Part shown: positions 1-13,600 of the stretch, in pieces
How the letters are laid out: each line of letters starts with the position of its first letter
How positions within the stretch are numbered: position 1 is the stretch's first letter
Assembly (NCBI RefSeq): GCF_024868665.1
Contig: NC_079893.1
Location: forward strand, 13,151,400-13,215,399
Direction of reading: 5' to 3'
From: Triplophysa rosa
Lineage: Eukaryota > Chordata > Actinopteri > Cypriniformes > Nemacheilidae
DNA length: 64,000 nucleotides
Made by a program: the position numbers and the translations under genes
Notes under the pieces: generated by a model
Told to the model about the DNA's origin: nothing
The model's database searches: none
What the model saw: only the letters and a program-made list of their open reading frames with translations

Positions 1-272
1 ATTTGACCAATCAGAAGAAAGGAGGCTTCCAATGCCGCCCACGTGTACAAATGAAATATTGAAGCCATAAAGCGATTTGTAACGAACATGAGAAATTTAG
101 CCAAAATCTGGAAATGTGTCGTATTTCTATTTCTTGTTGAAGAAACAAAAAGCACACAGACCGACCATAAAATTATGAGCATGCGTATTTCATTCGACCG
201 CACCACGCATGCGTGCGCTGACTGGCTGTAGCTCGCGCCAAATTGAAGACTGACTGACTGAAAGCTTCAAAC
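1..272 (+). promoter_or_regulatory. mnd1 upstream region with E2F-like site and CCAAT box
   Basis: This is the only sequence upstream of the mnd1 start codon in the window. It holds a CCAAT box (7-11) and, 31 bases before the ATG, GCGCCAAA at 235-242, which on the minus strand reads TTTGGCGC, a consensus E2F site. E2F-family repression of germline genes in somatic cells is known in vertebrates, so the position is suggestive. No TATA box is evident. The transcription start is not determinable here. Confidence 0.45.
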
Positions 273-3200
273 ATGGTGAGAACGTAGATAATATTTTGTT
301 CTATACATTTCGATTATTGCTTAGAGAGCGTCGCCTACATGTGTAACAGCACTACACAAAATACTTTTAAACTGGTTGTTACGTCTGTCATTTCTGAACT
401 CGTGTTATATTATTATAGTTAAATGTATTCAGTAATGACAGTTTGTTAACCGGGGAGCTTGAGGAAACTGAATAAAATAATTTTTTTATAATTTAACGTA
501 ACCCTGAAAGCGTTAAAGATGAATGAAGTAACGTTACTCCAAGAAGTCTACCTTACAATCAGTGGTGTAACGTTATTGGTGCCTGGAGAAGTGGGTATAT
601 TGTTAATTTATGCTCCCATATTTAAAGCTGCCCAGCAAAGGATGAACGCCTCGGTGTTATAATGTAGCCAGGTTTCCACCCTGGTTTTATGCACATTTTG
701 AAGTTTCGTATCAGAAATGAGTGATGGCCACAGAAGAGGTGCAGATTCTGCAATCAATCCTGGCCTACAGGCTATATGAAGAGACAACCAGGGCAGTATG
801 CAGGATTTTAGAAATACCAATGTCCAAAAAATGTCGACTTCCTTGATCTAACGTTATATACGTGCATTTTAAGACTTTTAGATGCGCTTTAGCATGAACT
901 AGTGAAGGTCTCGTCATGTTTTTGTCACACTGACATTACCTGAAACGTGTAAATGCTTTTAGCGTTTTGTAGTTTACATGACTGGATTTTACATTCGGTC
1001 GTTTACCATGTTAAGCGCGCCCACAGTAAACGACACCACGGCGCGCAAACTCCCGAGAGCTGTGGAAGGAGGAAGAAAGCAAAGCAGCCAGCGTTTTCCT
1101 TCCTTCGTTTGATTGGCCATCTCAGTTAGATTGATGAGCGCACATTGAGGTAGATCAGATCTGAGATCAGTCATAGGCGTTTTCTACAATATTGGCAGCA
1201 GTTCATTCAGTTTGTCCTATTATTCGCCGTATACCCGTGCATACCCTGCACTACACAAGTGGGTATACGGAATGCCGACTGATAAAAAAGTGGGTATGCC
1301 TGCGGATACCCTCGACTACACCACTAATTACAATGTTATAGTTTCTTGTCAATGCCAGAAAATGTGAAAGGAAAACGTTTGCATTTTGGTCTAGCCACGT
1401 CTAAATTAACTTAAAGTTAGCTGCACCACACTCAAAATATAATTTAGTGATACCAAGACTATAACGTTACCGTCTTATGTCAAATGACATTATAGCAGGT
1501 CACCTGCTCATTTAAAAATCTCTCGTTAAAAGGCACACAAGCTTCATAGTTATTAAAGGCCATGGTCTGACTTTGTCATTGTTGTGAGGAAAGTATGTAA
1601 ACACACATTTGTCATGCTTCTGGAGCAAAAGCACCTGGCAAAGGCCCCGCCCTCTCATGGATGACATGTACTCAATGCCATAAAAGGATATATCTTGGTA
1701 GAGAATATAAATAAGTCTAGTAATAATGCATGCTCGTATTATCCATCATGTTACTGCCACATACTCTATGCCCTACGTTTAGTTTGAGGCATTGAATGTG
1801 GTTGTAAATTCTGCTAATTTAAACTTCCATAAATAATCATATGAAGCTTTTTTTGTATACTGAATAAAATATTACATGTTTCAGTGTTGCTGAAACAAAA
1901 TATGTTGCTTAAAATCAAAGAAGTTAATCAATAACAATGAAACAGTGGCATGCTAAGTTCATATCTGAAGTATTAGCACAGCTGTAGAGACAGAAAAATA
2001 GAACATTATTAAAAGGCAATTTTTTATAATAGTTTAATGATTTAGGACACTGAACATGTTGTAATTCCTACCTTTGAGGGTTTTTTTTTGTATTGATGTG
2101 CATATAAAAGTGCCTCATAAAAAGTTTTTATTTATAATCCACACAGTCTAAAAAGAAAGGACTTAGCTTGGAAGAAAAAAGAAGTCGTATGATGGAAATA
2201 TTTTTTGAAACTGTAAGTGTGTTTTATTTAACATACCAATATAACCTGCTTTATGATTATATGTGAGTGAGATATGTTCATACCTCACAATATTTTTTAT
2301 GACTTAATTACTACTGTATTGTGAAAAGTAATTAAAATACATAATAATTTCAATGAGTCTGTGAATTGGACTGAAACTTGGAGGGATGACATTTCTTTTT
2401 CCTTGCTATCAGAAAGATGTGTTTCAGTTGAAGGACATTGAAAAAATTGCCCCCAAATCCAAAGGAATCAGTAAGTACAACTAATCTGGGATTATTTTCG
2501 TTCTTTACAAGAGAAGTTAAATCCAGTGTCACTGAATTATCTAGTTTTTAAGGTCAGTACATGAAGCTATGCTTTTTAAAAGATCTGTGTAAGTGTAATA
2601 TAGTTAGTTAATAATCAGAAAACAAGGCCAATGCCTGTTTTTGTTATCATTAAGTGTTTGATTAATGACTGTATTTGCCCTTAACAATACATTAAAAATC
2701 CAGTGTGTAATTTTTTGGAGGATCTATTGACAGAAATGCAATATAATATACATAACTATGTCTTCAGAGGTGTATAAAGACCTTACATAATGAATGCGTT
2801 ATATTTTTATTACCTTAGAATGAGCTATTTCTATCTACATATACCGCGGGGTCTCTTGCATGGAATTCACCATGTTGTTTCTACAGTAGCCCTGAATGGA
2901 CAAACTGCTCTATAGACGTGTTTTGAAAAAAAATGTTGGGCAAAGAAGCGAAAACATGATGACCTCTGTCAGTAGGGAGCCTCAGAGATTACATATTTTT
3001 GTATGCAAACCCCGGAAGCGAGTTAGCATTTTAGGACTTCTGGTTCCATCATTTGAATGGGTTTTTGGTAAATCGCCTGAAATAAGGTCTGTGGTAAACA
3101 AAACCTCAAAATATTTTCACATTTTATTCTATAACATAAAACACGCCAATTATAACCCGCTTGTGATTTTTTTAAAGCCTTATTGTGTCTTAAAAACGGC

Positions 3201-4607
3201 GGTTGCTAACAAGTTGCTAAAAGCAACTACTTCCTTTGGCAGGGACATTAGATGTCATTGCGCATATAAAGCTCACAAATAATGCAATGGGCACAAATCT
3301 CTTAAAACGTAAATGCGGATTCATTCATTGAATAATTACTTACCAGGGAGCACATTTTTAGTGAAGTTTGAAAGAGTTGTCGGAGGCTAGGTGGTGGTGA
3401 CGTTGATATCGAGCGACCTTAGTGGATTCTGTTTATAGCATCGTGTTTGCTTTTTACTTCTGCCGATTGTATTTCGGCTTCAAAAGTAACAAATGTTGTG
3501 TTAATTTGTAAAGATTATCTTGATAGACAAAACGTGTAAACATCATAAACTTTTGTTAATCACAGAGCTTATTTTTTACAATCTTCCAAATGTCTATGAG
3601 AAAAATGGAAGGGGAGGAGTGTGCCGTTGGTTGCAATTTGCAACCTCACCACTAGATCACCACTAGATAAAATCTCCACATTTCTCCTTTAAGGTTGATG
3701 TGGCAATGGACTTAAAAAGAAATAAGCGTCATTTCGCTTTAGAAATACCAGATAGTGGTGATACAATAATTGTGTTTGTGGAAATAATATTTGAGAAGTT
3801 AGACTGATACAAGTTTCAAAAAAGAAAAGTTTTTGTTGCTGCTTAAATATATATATATATATACAGGTGCTGGTCATATAATTAGAATATCATCAAAAAG
3901 TTGATTTATTTCACTAATTCCATTCAAAAAGTGAAACTTGTGTATTATATTCATTCCAGTTGGTCATGAATGATTATATTCATTCATGACCAACTTTATG
4001 GAGATGCAGATTTCATTTTCCAACAGGACTTGGCACCTGCACATAGTGCCAAAGCTACCAGTACCTGGTTTAAGGACCACGGTATCCCTGTTCTTAATTG
4101 GCCAGCAAACTCGCCTGACCTTAACCCCATAGGAAATCTATGGGGTATTGTGAAGAGGAAGATGCGATATGCCAGACCCAACAATGCAGAAGAGCTGAAG
4201 GCCACTATCAGAGCAACCTGGCCTCTCATAACACCTGAGCAGTGCCACAGACTGATCGACTCCATGCCACGCCGCATTGCTGCAGTAATTCAGGCAAAAG
4301 GAGCCCCAACTAAGTATTGAGTGCTGTACATGCTCATACTTTTCATGTTCATACTTTTCAGTTGGCCAAGATTTCTAAAAATCCTTTCTTTGTATTGGTC
4401 TTAAGTAATATTCTAATTTTCTGAGATATTGAATTTGGGATTTTCATTAGTTGTCAGTTATAATCATCAAATTAAAAGAAATAAACATTTGAAATATACC
4501 AGTCTGTGTGTAGTGAATGAATATAATATACAAGTTTCTCTTTTTGAATGGAATTAGTGAAATAAATCAACTTTTTGATGATATTCTAATTATATGACCA
4601 GCACCTG

Positions 4608-4650
<43 letters not shown>

Positions 4651-7600
4651 AGTGGAAGAATCCTTACAGGAGGTTTTATTTCATGTTTATTTTCAGCTCC
4701 CATGTCGGTAAAAGAAGTGCTGCAGAGTCTGGTGGATGATAACATGGTAGACACAGAAAGAGTTGGCACCTCTAACTATTACTGGGCTTTTCCCAGCAAG
4801 GCCCTGCATGCCCGTAAATGTAGACTGGAAGAGCTGGAGATACAGGTGAAGCTTTCTCTGATATTGTTAGACTTGTCCAAATTGGTGTATTGTTAAACAG
4901 GTTGTTGTAGAACTTTATTTTTTATTGTAACAGCAGTTACGATGAGTGGATTTTTTTTATAAAGTGTAATGTAGAAATCCTTTTCTCTGCATGTAGTGTG
5001 AGGAAGGAAAGCAGCGCAAAATAGCCCTTCAGCAAGCGGCTGACAAAGCCAAAGTTGGGCGTGAAATTAACGTGCGTATTGACTTCTCTGTCTCTCTGAA
5101 CCCAAGAACCATGTAATATTTACTTACTTTAAGCTTAGCACATCTATCTAGGGGAATTTTGTGTAAGAGTTCTTTTCTGACTGATGTTTGTGCATGTATA
5201 GGAGGAAAGAGAAGCTCTTCTGAAGGAGCTTGGGGCATTGAAAGACCAAAGAGATCAGATGAAGGCTGAAGTTGAGAAGTACAAAGAATGTGATCCGGAG
5301 GTGGTGGAGGAGATTCGTGAGTAAACCACTCTGATCTGTGTCCACATTTCAAAGGTATTTTAGCATAGATTAAACTCTGACAAATGAGCACAGAGGAACT
5401 GTTTACATTGAACTCACTCTATGATGCCTGCAGGTGCTGTTTTCTCAAAACAATTGATGTTGATTATTGGTCACACAAATGGATATCTTTGCCTACTGCA
5501 TCACATTTTACAGATTTTTTAAGAGGTCGTTTACACGAGACCGTTTTCAAGGAAAAACTGAAAACTTTGTATGCGTTTTGGCTGTTCATTTACACAAAAA
5601 CTGCATTTTGGGGAACTGAAAACGCAAACGGGTCTCAAAGTGCAAGTTTTCCAAAAACGATGACATCATACGTGTTAATGCAAAAATATAGTCCGGCAGT
5701 CTGCGCGCCGCCCCCATTAGGGATGGGCAATATTATATCGTTTGCGATATACCGGTAGAAATTCCCCATACGATAGAAATTAGTCTTCCCGCGATATAAA
5801 CGATAAATTCTAGTTGATGACGTATTTCTTTGTGAGACCCATTCACAGCTCATATGTGAAGCGAAAACGGGTATAGCGGAGGGCGGACGTGAAGCTGAGA
5901 AAGAGATTGCACTAAAAGCTCTAAATCTCGTTTAGGTTGGCACTGTAGATGCATCCGAGTTAATGTTTAGTTTCACTTTCGTTTTATTTCATTAGTTTGT
6001 TAAGTATTCGTTGATAGTCATAATAATACGTTACACCACAACATTTAGTTTGGCTAAAAGTCTTTATTTAAACATGCGTTAGATGTTATGCGCGCGTGCG
6101 CAAATTGTTTAATATGATTTCTTGCCTGTTATATACAGGATGAACGGAGCGTCCCGTGCGCAGCTCGCGCCCACATGTGCTTTCATAGCGACACAGCACT
6201 GCTGCCTGTTCACATACAGTACAAATGCAAGTTTGTATTACGTTATTTTAAATACGTTTATGAGCGTATAAAAGCATGGATTATTTAATTAGATTTTTTT
6301 TATCCACATTTTTCTGTTCTCTTTCTGTAGCGCGAGTCATACATACACAGATTCAGTGTATGTTGCTGTGAGAAGAGAAGGTTCACACAGTTCAAGAGAG
6401 AGTGATTGACAGCGTGATGTGATCGATCGTTTCCACCCAACAATAGAATATATACAGTTTTAGGTATGACATGATGTGTTTATTGAGCTTTAGTTCATTT
6501 AACTTTTCTTTACTACAACCTTTTGAAGTCGAATCTCACTATTATATTTTATATTTACAAAAATACTGTAGGTACATTTTAGGAGCTGTTTGATTTGGGG
6601 TAAGTTTTACTTTTTGATAATATTTGTTTTTCTGAGGGTCTAGACTACATGCAGCTACTATCACTTGGCGCAGAAAACAGCGGTGGGTGGTAGGGATGTA
6701 ATGATTCACTCAGCTCATGATGCGATGCGATTAACGATTCTGATCTCACGATGCGATTTATTCACGATTTACTCACGATTTATTTTGAAAAAATGAGTTG
6801 AAACAAATTAGAAATGAACAACTTCCCTTGCATTATTTCTTAAATGCTTCACGTTTCTTTGTATAATAAAATAATGTTTTATTTCAAATAACAAAACTAA
6901 ACTGCAATTTTATAACAAATTAATAATAGAAAAAGTCTCTTTAATATAAACAAACTAATACTGTCTGAGCTTTTCTTGGATTTTTTTGCATTTAAGAAAT
7001 ATCAGCATGTCCACGTTTAGGTTTGCAGTGAAAATAGCGGCCCCTGCTGTTCAAAAAATTTGCGATTCAGTTCAAGCCTCAACCGATTTGAATCGTCGCT
7101 CATTATAACCGATTTTCAACCGGCTCACGGTGAATCGTTACATCCCTAGTGGGTGGCGTTATGGATATACCGTCGTTTTTATCGTTATCGCAAGAAATAC
7201 CAGGAGTTATCGTGATAGAGTTTTAGGGCCATATCGCCCATCCCTAGCCCCCATGACGTAATTTTCGTCATCAGGAGGGTCTGTGGTTGTCCGCACACCC
7301 TGTCTGCGTGCAGCCCATTTTTTGAGACCGTGTGGACGGAATGCGTACACCAGCGAATGCTCAAATTTTTTTAATCAGCCGTGTCCAGTCGTTGACGTAC
7401 AGTGCGCATGTGTCGAACTTGTCTATCATGATCCGCACTCATGATCCGCGATTGAGTATGCTCAAGAAGCTGTGCGGACGCGTTTGTGCGCGAGACGGAT
7501 GCGGAAAGTCAAGTGTACCCGGCCCTTTACTCGTTCAGGCTGTAGGTCAGTCAGTCTGTAAACAATAATTGCGGCCTCCATGTTGCATGTTTGTGCCGCA

Positions 7601-10600
7601 TACTTATTATAATTTCTCCAGCAAAAAGTAGATTTACTGCACCACTACAACCAGCGGAGACATAGTATTTATATGCATGCTACTATAAACACACACACGC
7701 CGACAAAGTGTATTAAAACACTTTTAGATTAAAACAGGTTATGCGTATGTGCGCAGGCACGAAGCATTTCTTTACAGAACAACATTGCCATCCACTGGCC
7801 TGGCATGCATAATCCATGTAAATGCAGATAGTTTTGATAACGCTGTCGTGTGTACGTGAAAATTTTCTAAAACGCAAAAAAATCTTTTCCGTTTTTATCC
7901 TGTAAACTAGGGATCCTGATCACACTTTTTGTGCTCCCGATCCAAGTCATTTTATATTGAGTATCTGCCGATCCGAGCCCCGATCCGATACTTTTACTTT
8001 CCTAGAGCTAGGTGCATGCTCCAGGTATATTAAGGTTATTAAAATCAGGGCCCGCTCCAGGCATGGGCAGGGGTGGGCTGAGCCCACCTAAACGTCTGTC
8101 TTGCCCACCCAATGAGAATAAAAAACAACACCAAAAATTGCAGTATTTTCTATTGGTTGAAAGTAACGTCACTCTTCACTCACAGAGCGGCTTTAGTTTG
8201 TAACAGAGATGCTGGTGGAAGCAAAATAATGTGCAAAGGAATGTTAGGCACACTGCACGCTTGCTTTGAGTTTATGCATGCAGCATGTAAAATTAATTGT
8301 GCAGTAAATTCAGATTCATTTATTATAACGGGAGTTTTTGCGGTCTTATTTTGTGAAGGAGAAGTGAGCGGTAACATTAACAAACAGCTATTATTTGCTT
8401 GCAATATTTAGGCTAGATTTTAACTTATCGACCGTCAGGAATGACTGAAAGATCCAGTTTTACAAATAAATCTGTCTCCCTCCATCTCAAACACCCCAAT
8501 TCATAGTGAAGGTGGTAGCAAAACACTGAGAAAAAGAGTTTAGTTTAGGCGCGCTGCGCGCTCACAGACCGCAGATATGATGTAAAGTTGTGCAGTGTAA
8601 TCAGATTCATTCATTAAAACGGGAGTTTTTTTGCGAAATTTAACAGAAGTCAGTGATCGTTCAGTGATGGGGAATGTTCTTAGCACGCTTTCTTTATAGG
8701 CTTCTATTTATTATACATAACCGTTTTATGCGTAAAACATCAATAAAATCAAACGCACACAATTACTATATAAAGGGCAATAATCAACAATAATTATTTT
8801 TGTTTTAATCTTGCAGTCTTCTGTAATGAATGTCTGTTTTAGATATTTATAACATCATAAATCATTTAAATCCTGCATGTATTGAAGTCATATATTGCAG
8901 TGTTTGTTAAAAGTCACCCAACAGCAATATCAAAGACTGAGAGCATGATAATAAACTCATTTTAATAAAGCAGGGTTATTTCATAAATCATCTTTTTAAC
9001 TTTTTCTAATACATGTAGGCCTACAAACAATAGTTTTGTGTTGTTTAAAACTAAATATGAACTTGTTACGTTTTTTTGCGATATTTCAGTTTACTCCAAA
9101 CAACATTTTTATATGACATTTGAGGGAAATGTTGTCAGACGTTCACAGAAATAAACAATAATTTTTCCAAAACACATTCTTATCTTATCAGAAAAAAAGA
9201 AAAAAAATGTTTAAACGGTTTCTTAATTTTTTTCTGGTTGGGTATATGCCCACCCAGGATAACTGCTAGCCCACCCTTCTGCACCTGGCATAATGACAGA
9301 GTGACAGTTGAAAATTTCTTTTCAACTTGGCTAATTCAAATAGCAGGATTAGATTTAACATTAAAATGGCCCTCTTTATCAATGAAGTATAGTTTAAATG
9401 CTTTTATTGCAGCTTGACAGGAGTTTGTCCCCATGAGACAGAAAAACAAAGCTTCATTTGACACTCTCTCAAAACTAAAACACTCAACACAATACTGCAA
9501 GTTTGCTCTATGGTATACACATATACAGTATCTCACAGAAGTGAGTACACTCCTCACATTTTTGTAAATATTTTAATTGGGCCCAATTTGGACATATTCA
9601 CTTAGGGGTGTACTCACTTTGGTTGCCAGCGGTTTAGACATTAATGGCTGTGTGTAGGGAGAGACATGTCCAGCTACGGAACCGCAGCAACAGACTCTGA
9701 ACCAAACATTCTTTCTAACACCATCAACAAGAACGCATAAGCTAATACAATGAAACACATTCATTATACAATAATTCTACACAAGATTGACGTTTTAAAT
9801 GGCTTTTTGTACTATACCTTAATGTATTATTATAACTTACACATGTAAGACCTGAAAAGTAGCCTTATGACGTTTTCGCGTGTAACAATAGGAAATCACA
9901 CTCCAAGACTCTAGGTTGAAACTTACTTCGTGTAAGAACGCAAGCTCCGCCCCTCCTTTCTGTGGCTGCTGTTCAGAAACTGCTGTTCAGAATCTGTTGC
10001 TGCGGTTCCGCAGCTGGACATTATTGTGTAGGGATGGGTATCGTTAAGATTTTAACGGTATTACTACTCTTATCGATACTGCTTATCGGTCCGGTACTTT
10101 TGGATATAAAGATATTTCTTCTTGGGGATGGAGCAGTGGAATCAGAAGGAGTGGGTTGGTACATCTTAAAAAACATTTCAAAATCTTTATAAGGGTAATT
10201 GAATTTTACTCTAAATAGTTACTCTATGTATTACTGTATGCACATTTATTTTGTGTATACTGCACTGAATTATTTCAGTTCTGAGTGTAATAATAAATGA
10301 TTACACATATAGGCTGATTAATTTTTTTAAACAGTTAACTAATAGAAAATGGATTACTTGTGTAATTTCCTTTCACCCATGTGGAATTAGCATAGTTTTA
10401 AGGTTATGGAAACCAGTTAGATTGAATTTACAGTTGTTTTAAATGGGGTGAATGGCATTAGCATAGAATGTCAGAGTTCAAGTAACATCTGTTAGCATTC
10501 AGCATACATACCTGACGTAGATGGGGCATCAAGAGATGAACTAGATTGGGCTAAGTGCATCTCTCTGTCTGTACATGATGCTCTTTTGACAGGTGCTTTG

Positions 10601-13600
10601 ACGGATTACTTGTGTTTCCACCCTTACAAGCAAAAGTTTTGTTGCACTTGTGGCAACGAGCATTGTCACTGTCAGCATCAACTTTGGTGAAGTGTAACCA
10701 CACTTTTGAACGTTTAGTTCTCTCTGCCATCGTCGCGAATTAAGAGCGTCTTTCTTCTGTGCGGCTGTTTGTGTGTGTGCGCGCAGTGTAGACACAAACT
10801 GCGCGGGAGACACGTGACATGCCGCTTCGCGCTCTCTGCTGGGAATAATGAATATGCATGCGCCAAAGACTAAATTCTTGGTGTTATTGAAAATTAGAAA
10901 CTATTGTTGAGATAAAATGTTCAAGATAACGTTAATGTAGCAATAACATAAGATTTTTTTTCCCTGAGGACCGAAAGCAGAACCGATAAGGGCGAAGCTT
11001 ATCGATTCTCCGGTCTTTCAGAATTTTGCCCCGGGGCCCATTTAATACCGGGTTTTGGTACCCATCCCTAGCTGTGTGTTGAGTTATTTTGAGGGGACAG
11101 CAAATTTACACTGTTATACAAGCTGTACACTCACTACTTTACATTGTAGCAAAGTGTCATTTCTTCAGTGTTGTCACATGAAAAGATATAATAAAATATT
11201 TACAAAAATGTGAGCGGTCCCCTCACATTTGTAAATATTTTATTTACAAAAGTCAGTGGGAGAGTAAGAGCGATAACATCAAATTTAACACCTGCTCCCC
11301 ATTCACACCTGAGACCTTGTAACACTAAAGAATCACATGACACCGGGGAGGAAAAATGGCTAATTGGGTCCAATTAATAATAATAAATTAAATAGTAATA
11401 AAATATTTACAAAAATGTGAGGGGTGTACTCACTTCTGTGAGATGCTGTATATCTTTGAACTTTCACTTTGAAATAAAGGGAAAACAGCATCTCTGTAGT
11501 GTTAGCGGACAGCCGCAAATATGCTTCTCAGCTGTGTCATTAAGTTTCTTGTAAAGCTCAGGGAAAGCGCTGTATGAAGGAAGAAATCAGACACTAACCT
11601 GTGTTCTCTATCACAGCGTCACAAAACTGAGTGAACTCGCTGTAATCCGTCCACTTTTTTGAGGGTGTGGTATTATATTTTTATTATTGAACGAAGCTCC
11701 GTTGTGCTGCTGACATTACAAGCACATTTCCACACTGCAGACACAGCTGTCACAGCTCGCGATCTCATTTACGAAACTTGCGTGATGGCAGAGGTGATCG
11801 GAAATGATCGAGCAAAATATAGCCGATCCCGATCAGGTTAAAAATGCCTTGATCGGCCCCCCCCGATCCCGGTCTTTGCGAATGGCTTGGGACATCCCTA
11901 GTGTAAACGTACTCTGAGTGTCTTGAGTATACCTTCACCTCCTGACAAATTAGACTTGTGTCTTCTGTTGGACAGCATTTTTCTTTCGTAGTGCTTTGAC
12001 TGTGATTTCTTAAAAATGTATCTTTAATTGATTTCGCAATGGGATCTTCCTGACACTCATGATTTCTCATAAGATCATCACTTCTTAAAAGCGTGATTTG
12101 ATCATTTCTGCCTCATATGTCACAATAGTCCTGGCAAATGTTGTATTTAACACCTGACAGTTTGCAACATTTTTTACTGTAACCCCTGAAGCAGAACCAG
12201 CTAGAAGCTGTACTGCTGTGTTGTGCCATAATTCGGCTTGGTTAAATCCTGAAGGGCTTCAACAAGCCTTCATAATACATTTTATATTTAGCATCTTTTC
12301 ATTACACAGAGGCAAACACACCAACATACAACTGCAGTTATTGTGTCTTTCCTGGCCTGTTTCACACTTCCGAGTAGATTCAGCTTTGAATATTTCTCGA
12401 TTCACTCCAGTCAATCCTCTGATCAGTCGTGAATAATCATCTCAACACAGGCGCTGGTGAAGATAATGACTCATGTCTCTTTAGAGAAAATAACATTTGT
12501 AACCTCGCTTTACATCATTTGTCACCCCATGCTTGCAGTTCTGTCTTTCTAACGACCGCTCTACATTTTAAAACATGGCAATGTCAGTAGGTCCTGCTAA
12601 AATATTTCACGCTTCCTTTGCCTCTAGGGATTTGTCATTATGGCAAATTATTATTATTTTAGTCATGTTTAAATTGGCCTTTGGGGTGTATTGTGAACAA
12701 TGATAAATACGATAGCAGTGGCTAGTAGGAATATGACTTCATCCTTTATTTTGTTATAAGCATACATTTCTGAATTTTTTCCAGTGATTTGGTCTGTGTG
12801 AGTCCACTTCATAAATTCCTATTTGTAGGACTGCTTGATAAAAAAAAATCCTAATCACTATTAGTTTGGTCAATATTGAGATCACGATTATTTAACACAA
12901 TTACGCATTGACTAGAAAATAAGCTTGAAAAACAAATAAAAAATAAATGTTAACTATAGATACAACAAAGTAATAAATGCATGGATTAAAATAAGTAACG
13001 TAGAGTTAAATGATGAATATAATCAATAACATCAAAACAAATTAGATCAAATATGTTAAAATATGTAGATGAATGTTGATCTACATTTAACACGTCTGAC
13101 TAAACTTAAGCTTTTGGGAGGGGCGAAAGTGCACTGCTGTGGAAAGGAAAGATGTGTGCTGTACAGGATACACAAGATATGAGACAATGCTTGCAAAACG
13201 GAATGTGACAATAATCATTTAACCTTGATTATGTAGTTTTTTTGTAATGTTGTAAGCCAAAACTAAAATAAATCAATTATGATTAATTTCACTGCTTTAA
13301 CTATAAGTACACTGGCATACTTACTATAAATAAAGTTTGTGAACATTAAACTATTTTCATTTTTTTTGTATAACAATGTAGCTTACTCGCCTTTGCAGCT
13401 AAAAAACACTTTTATTTACAGACTAGTTCTGAAAACTTGCAAAGAAATTCGTATTGTGCCCTATAGGAAAATAAAGAGCAAGGTGGCTCTGCACTTTGAG
13501 TGTTGGACTTTTTTCGTCTATGCAGTCATAGCTTGTCTTAAATTGCTTTTTGTTTTCGATATGTGTTGGGTGCAGTACTGCTCATTACATCATTATTAGA

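Larger units (their letters stand above)
3864..4607 (+). mobile_element. Tc1/mariner element, internally deleted, mnd1 intron 3
   Basis: Inverted repeats of about 93 bp start CAGGTGCTGGTCATATAATT on the left and end with its complement at 4607; they differ at only about two positions. The insertion is at TA inside an AT microsatellite (3847-3863 and 4608-4631), as expected for Tc1 elements. Only 744 bp remain of an element normally about 1.2-1.6 kb, so the 5' part of the transposase gene is gone. The right end is 89 bp upstream of mnd1 exon 4. Confidence 0.95.
9526..11448. mobile_element. Tc1-like MITE (TA target) carrying two further insertions
   Basis: The left end CAGTATCTCACAGAAGTGAG and right end CTTCTGTGAGATGCTG are inverted repeats of about 50 bp, including GTACACTCCTCACATTTTTG. 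TA flanks both ends (9524-9525, 11449-11450). A second internal copy of the terminal motif lies around 11190-11250. No transposase remains. The hAT at 9655-11070 sits inside. Confidence 0.85.
7908..11900. mobile_element. hAT element split by later insertions
   Basis: The left end TAGGGATCCTGATCACAC and right end GGGACATCCCTA are inverted. Subterminal regions on both sides are rich in GATCGG and CCGATC. Flanking bases CTGTAAAC (7900-7907) and GTGTAAAC (11901-11908) agree at 7 of 8. Its own sequence is interrupted near 8057-9288 and at 9526-11448. Confidence 0.82.
5529..11915. mobile_element. Outermost layer of the mnd1 intron 6 transposon stack
   Basis: CGTTTACAC at about 5529-5537 recurs as its complement GTGTAAACG at 11901-11909. 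The inner flanks (5540-5700 and 7250-7900) share a motif style rich in AAAACG and TTTTC, suggesting the two arms of one palindromic element. It is interrupted by the hAT elements at 5718-7246 and 7908-11900. Boundaries and superfamily are inferred and less certain than those of the inserts. Confidence 0.4.

Noticed and set aside
2896..3282. 128-codon open frame in the intron 3 TTAA element
   Set aside because: No known domain, and the related copy at 42060-43211 does not keep this frame.
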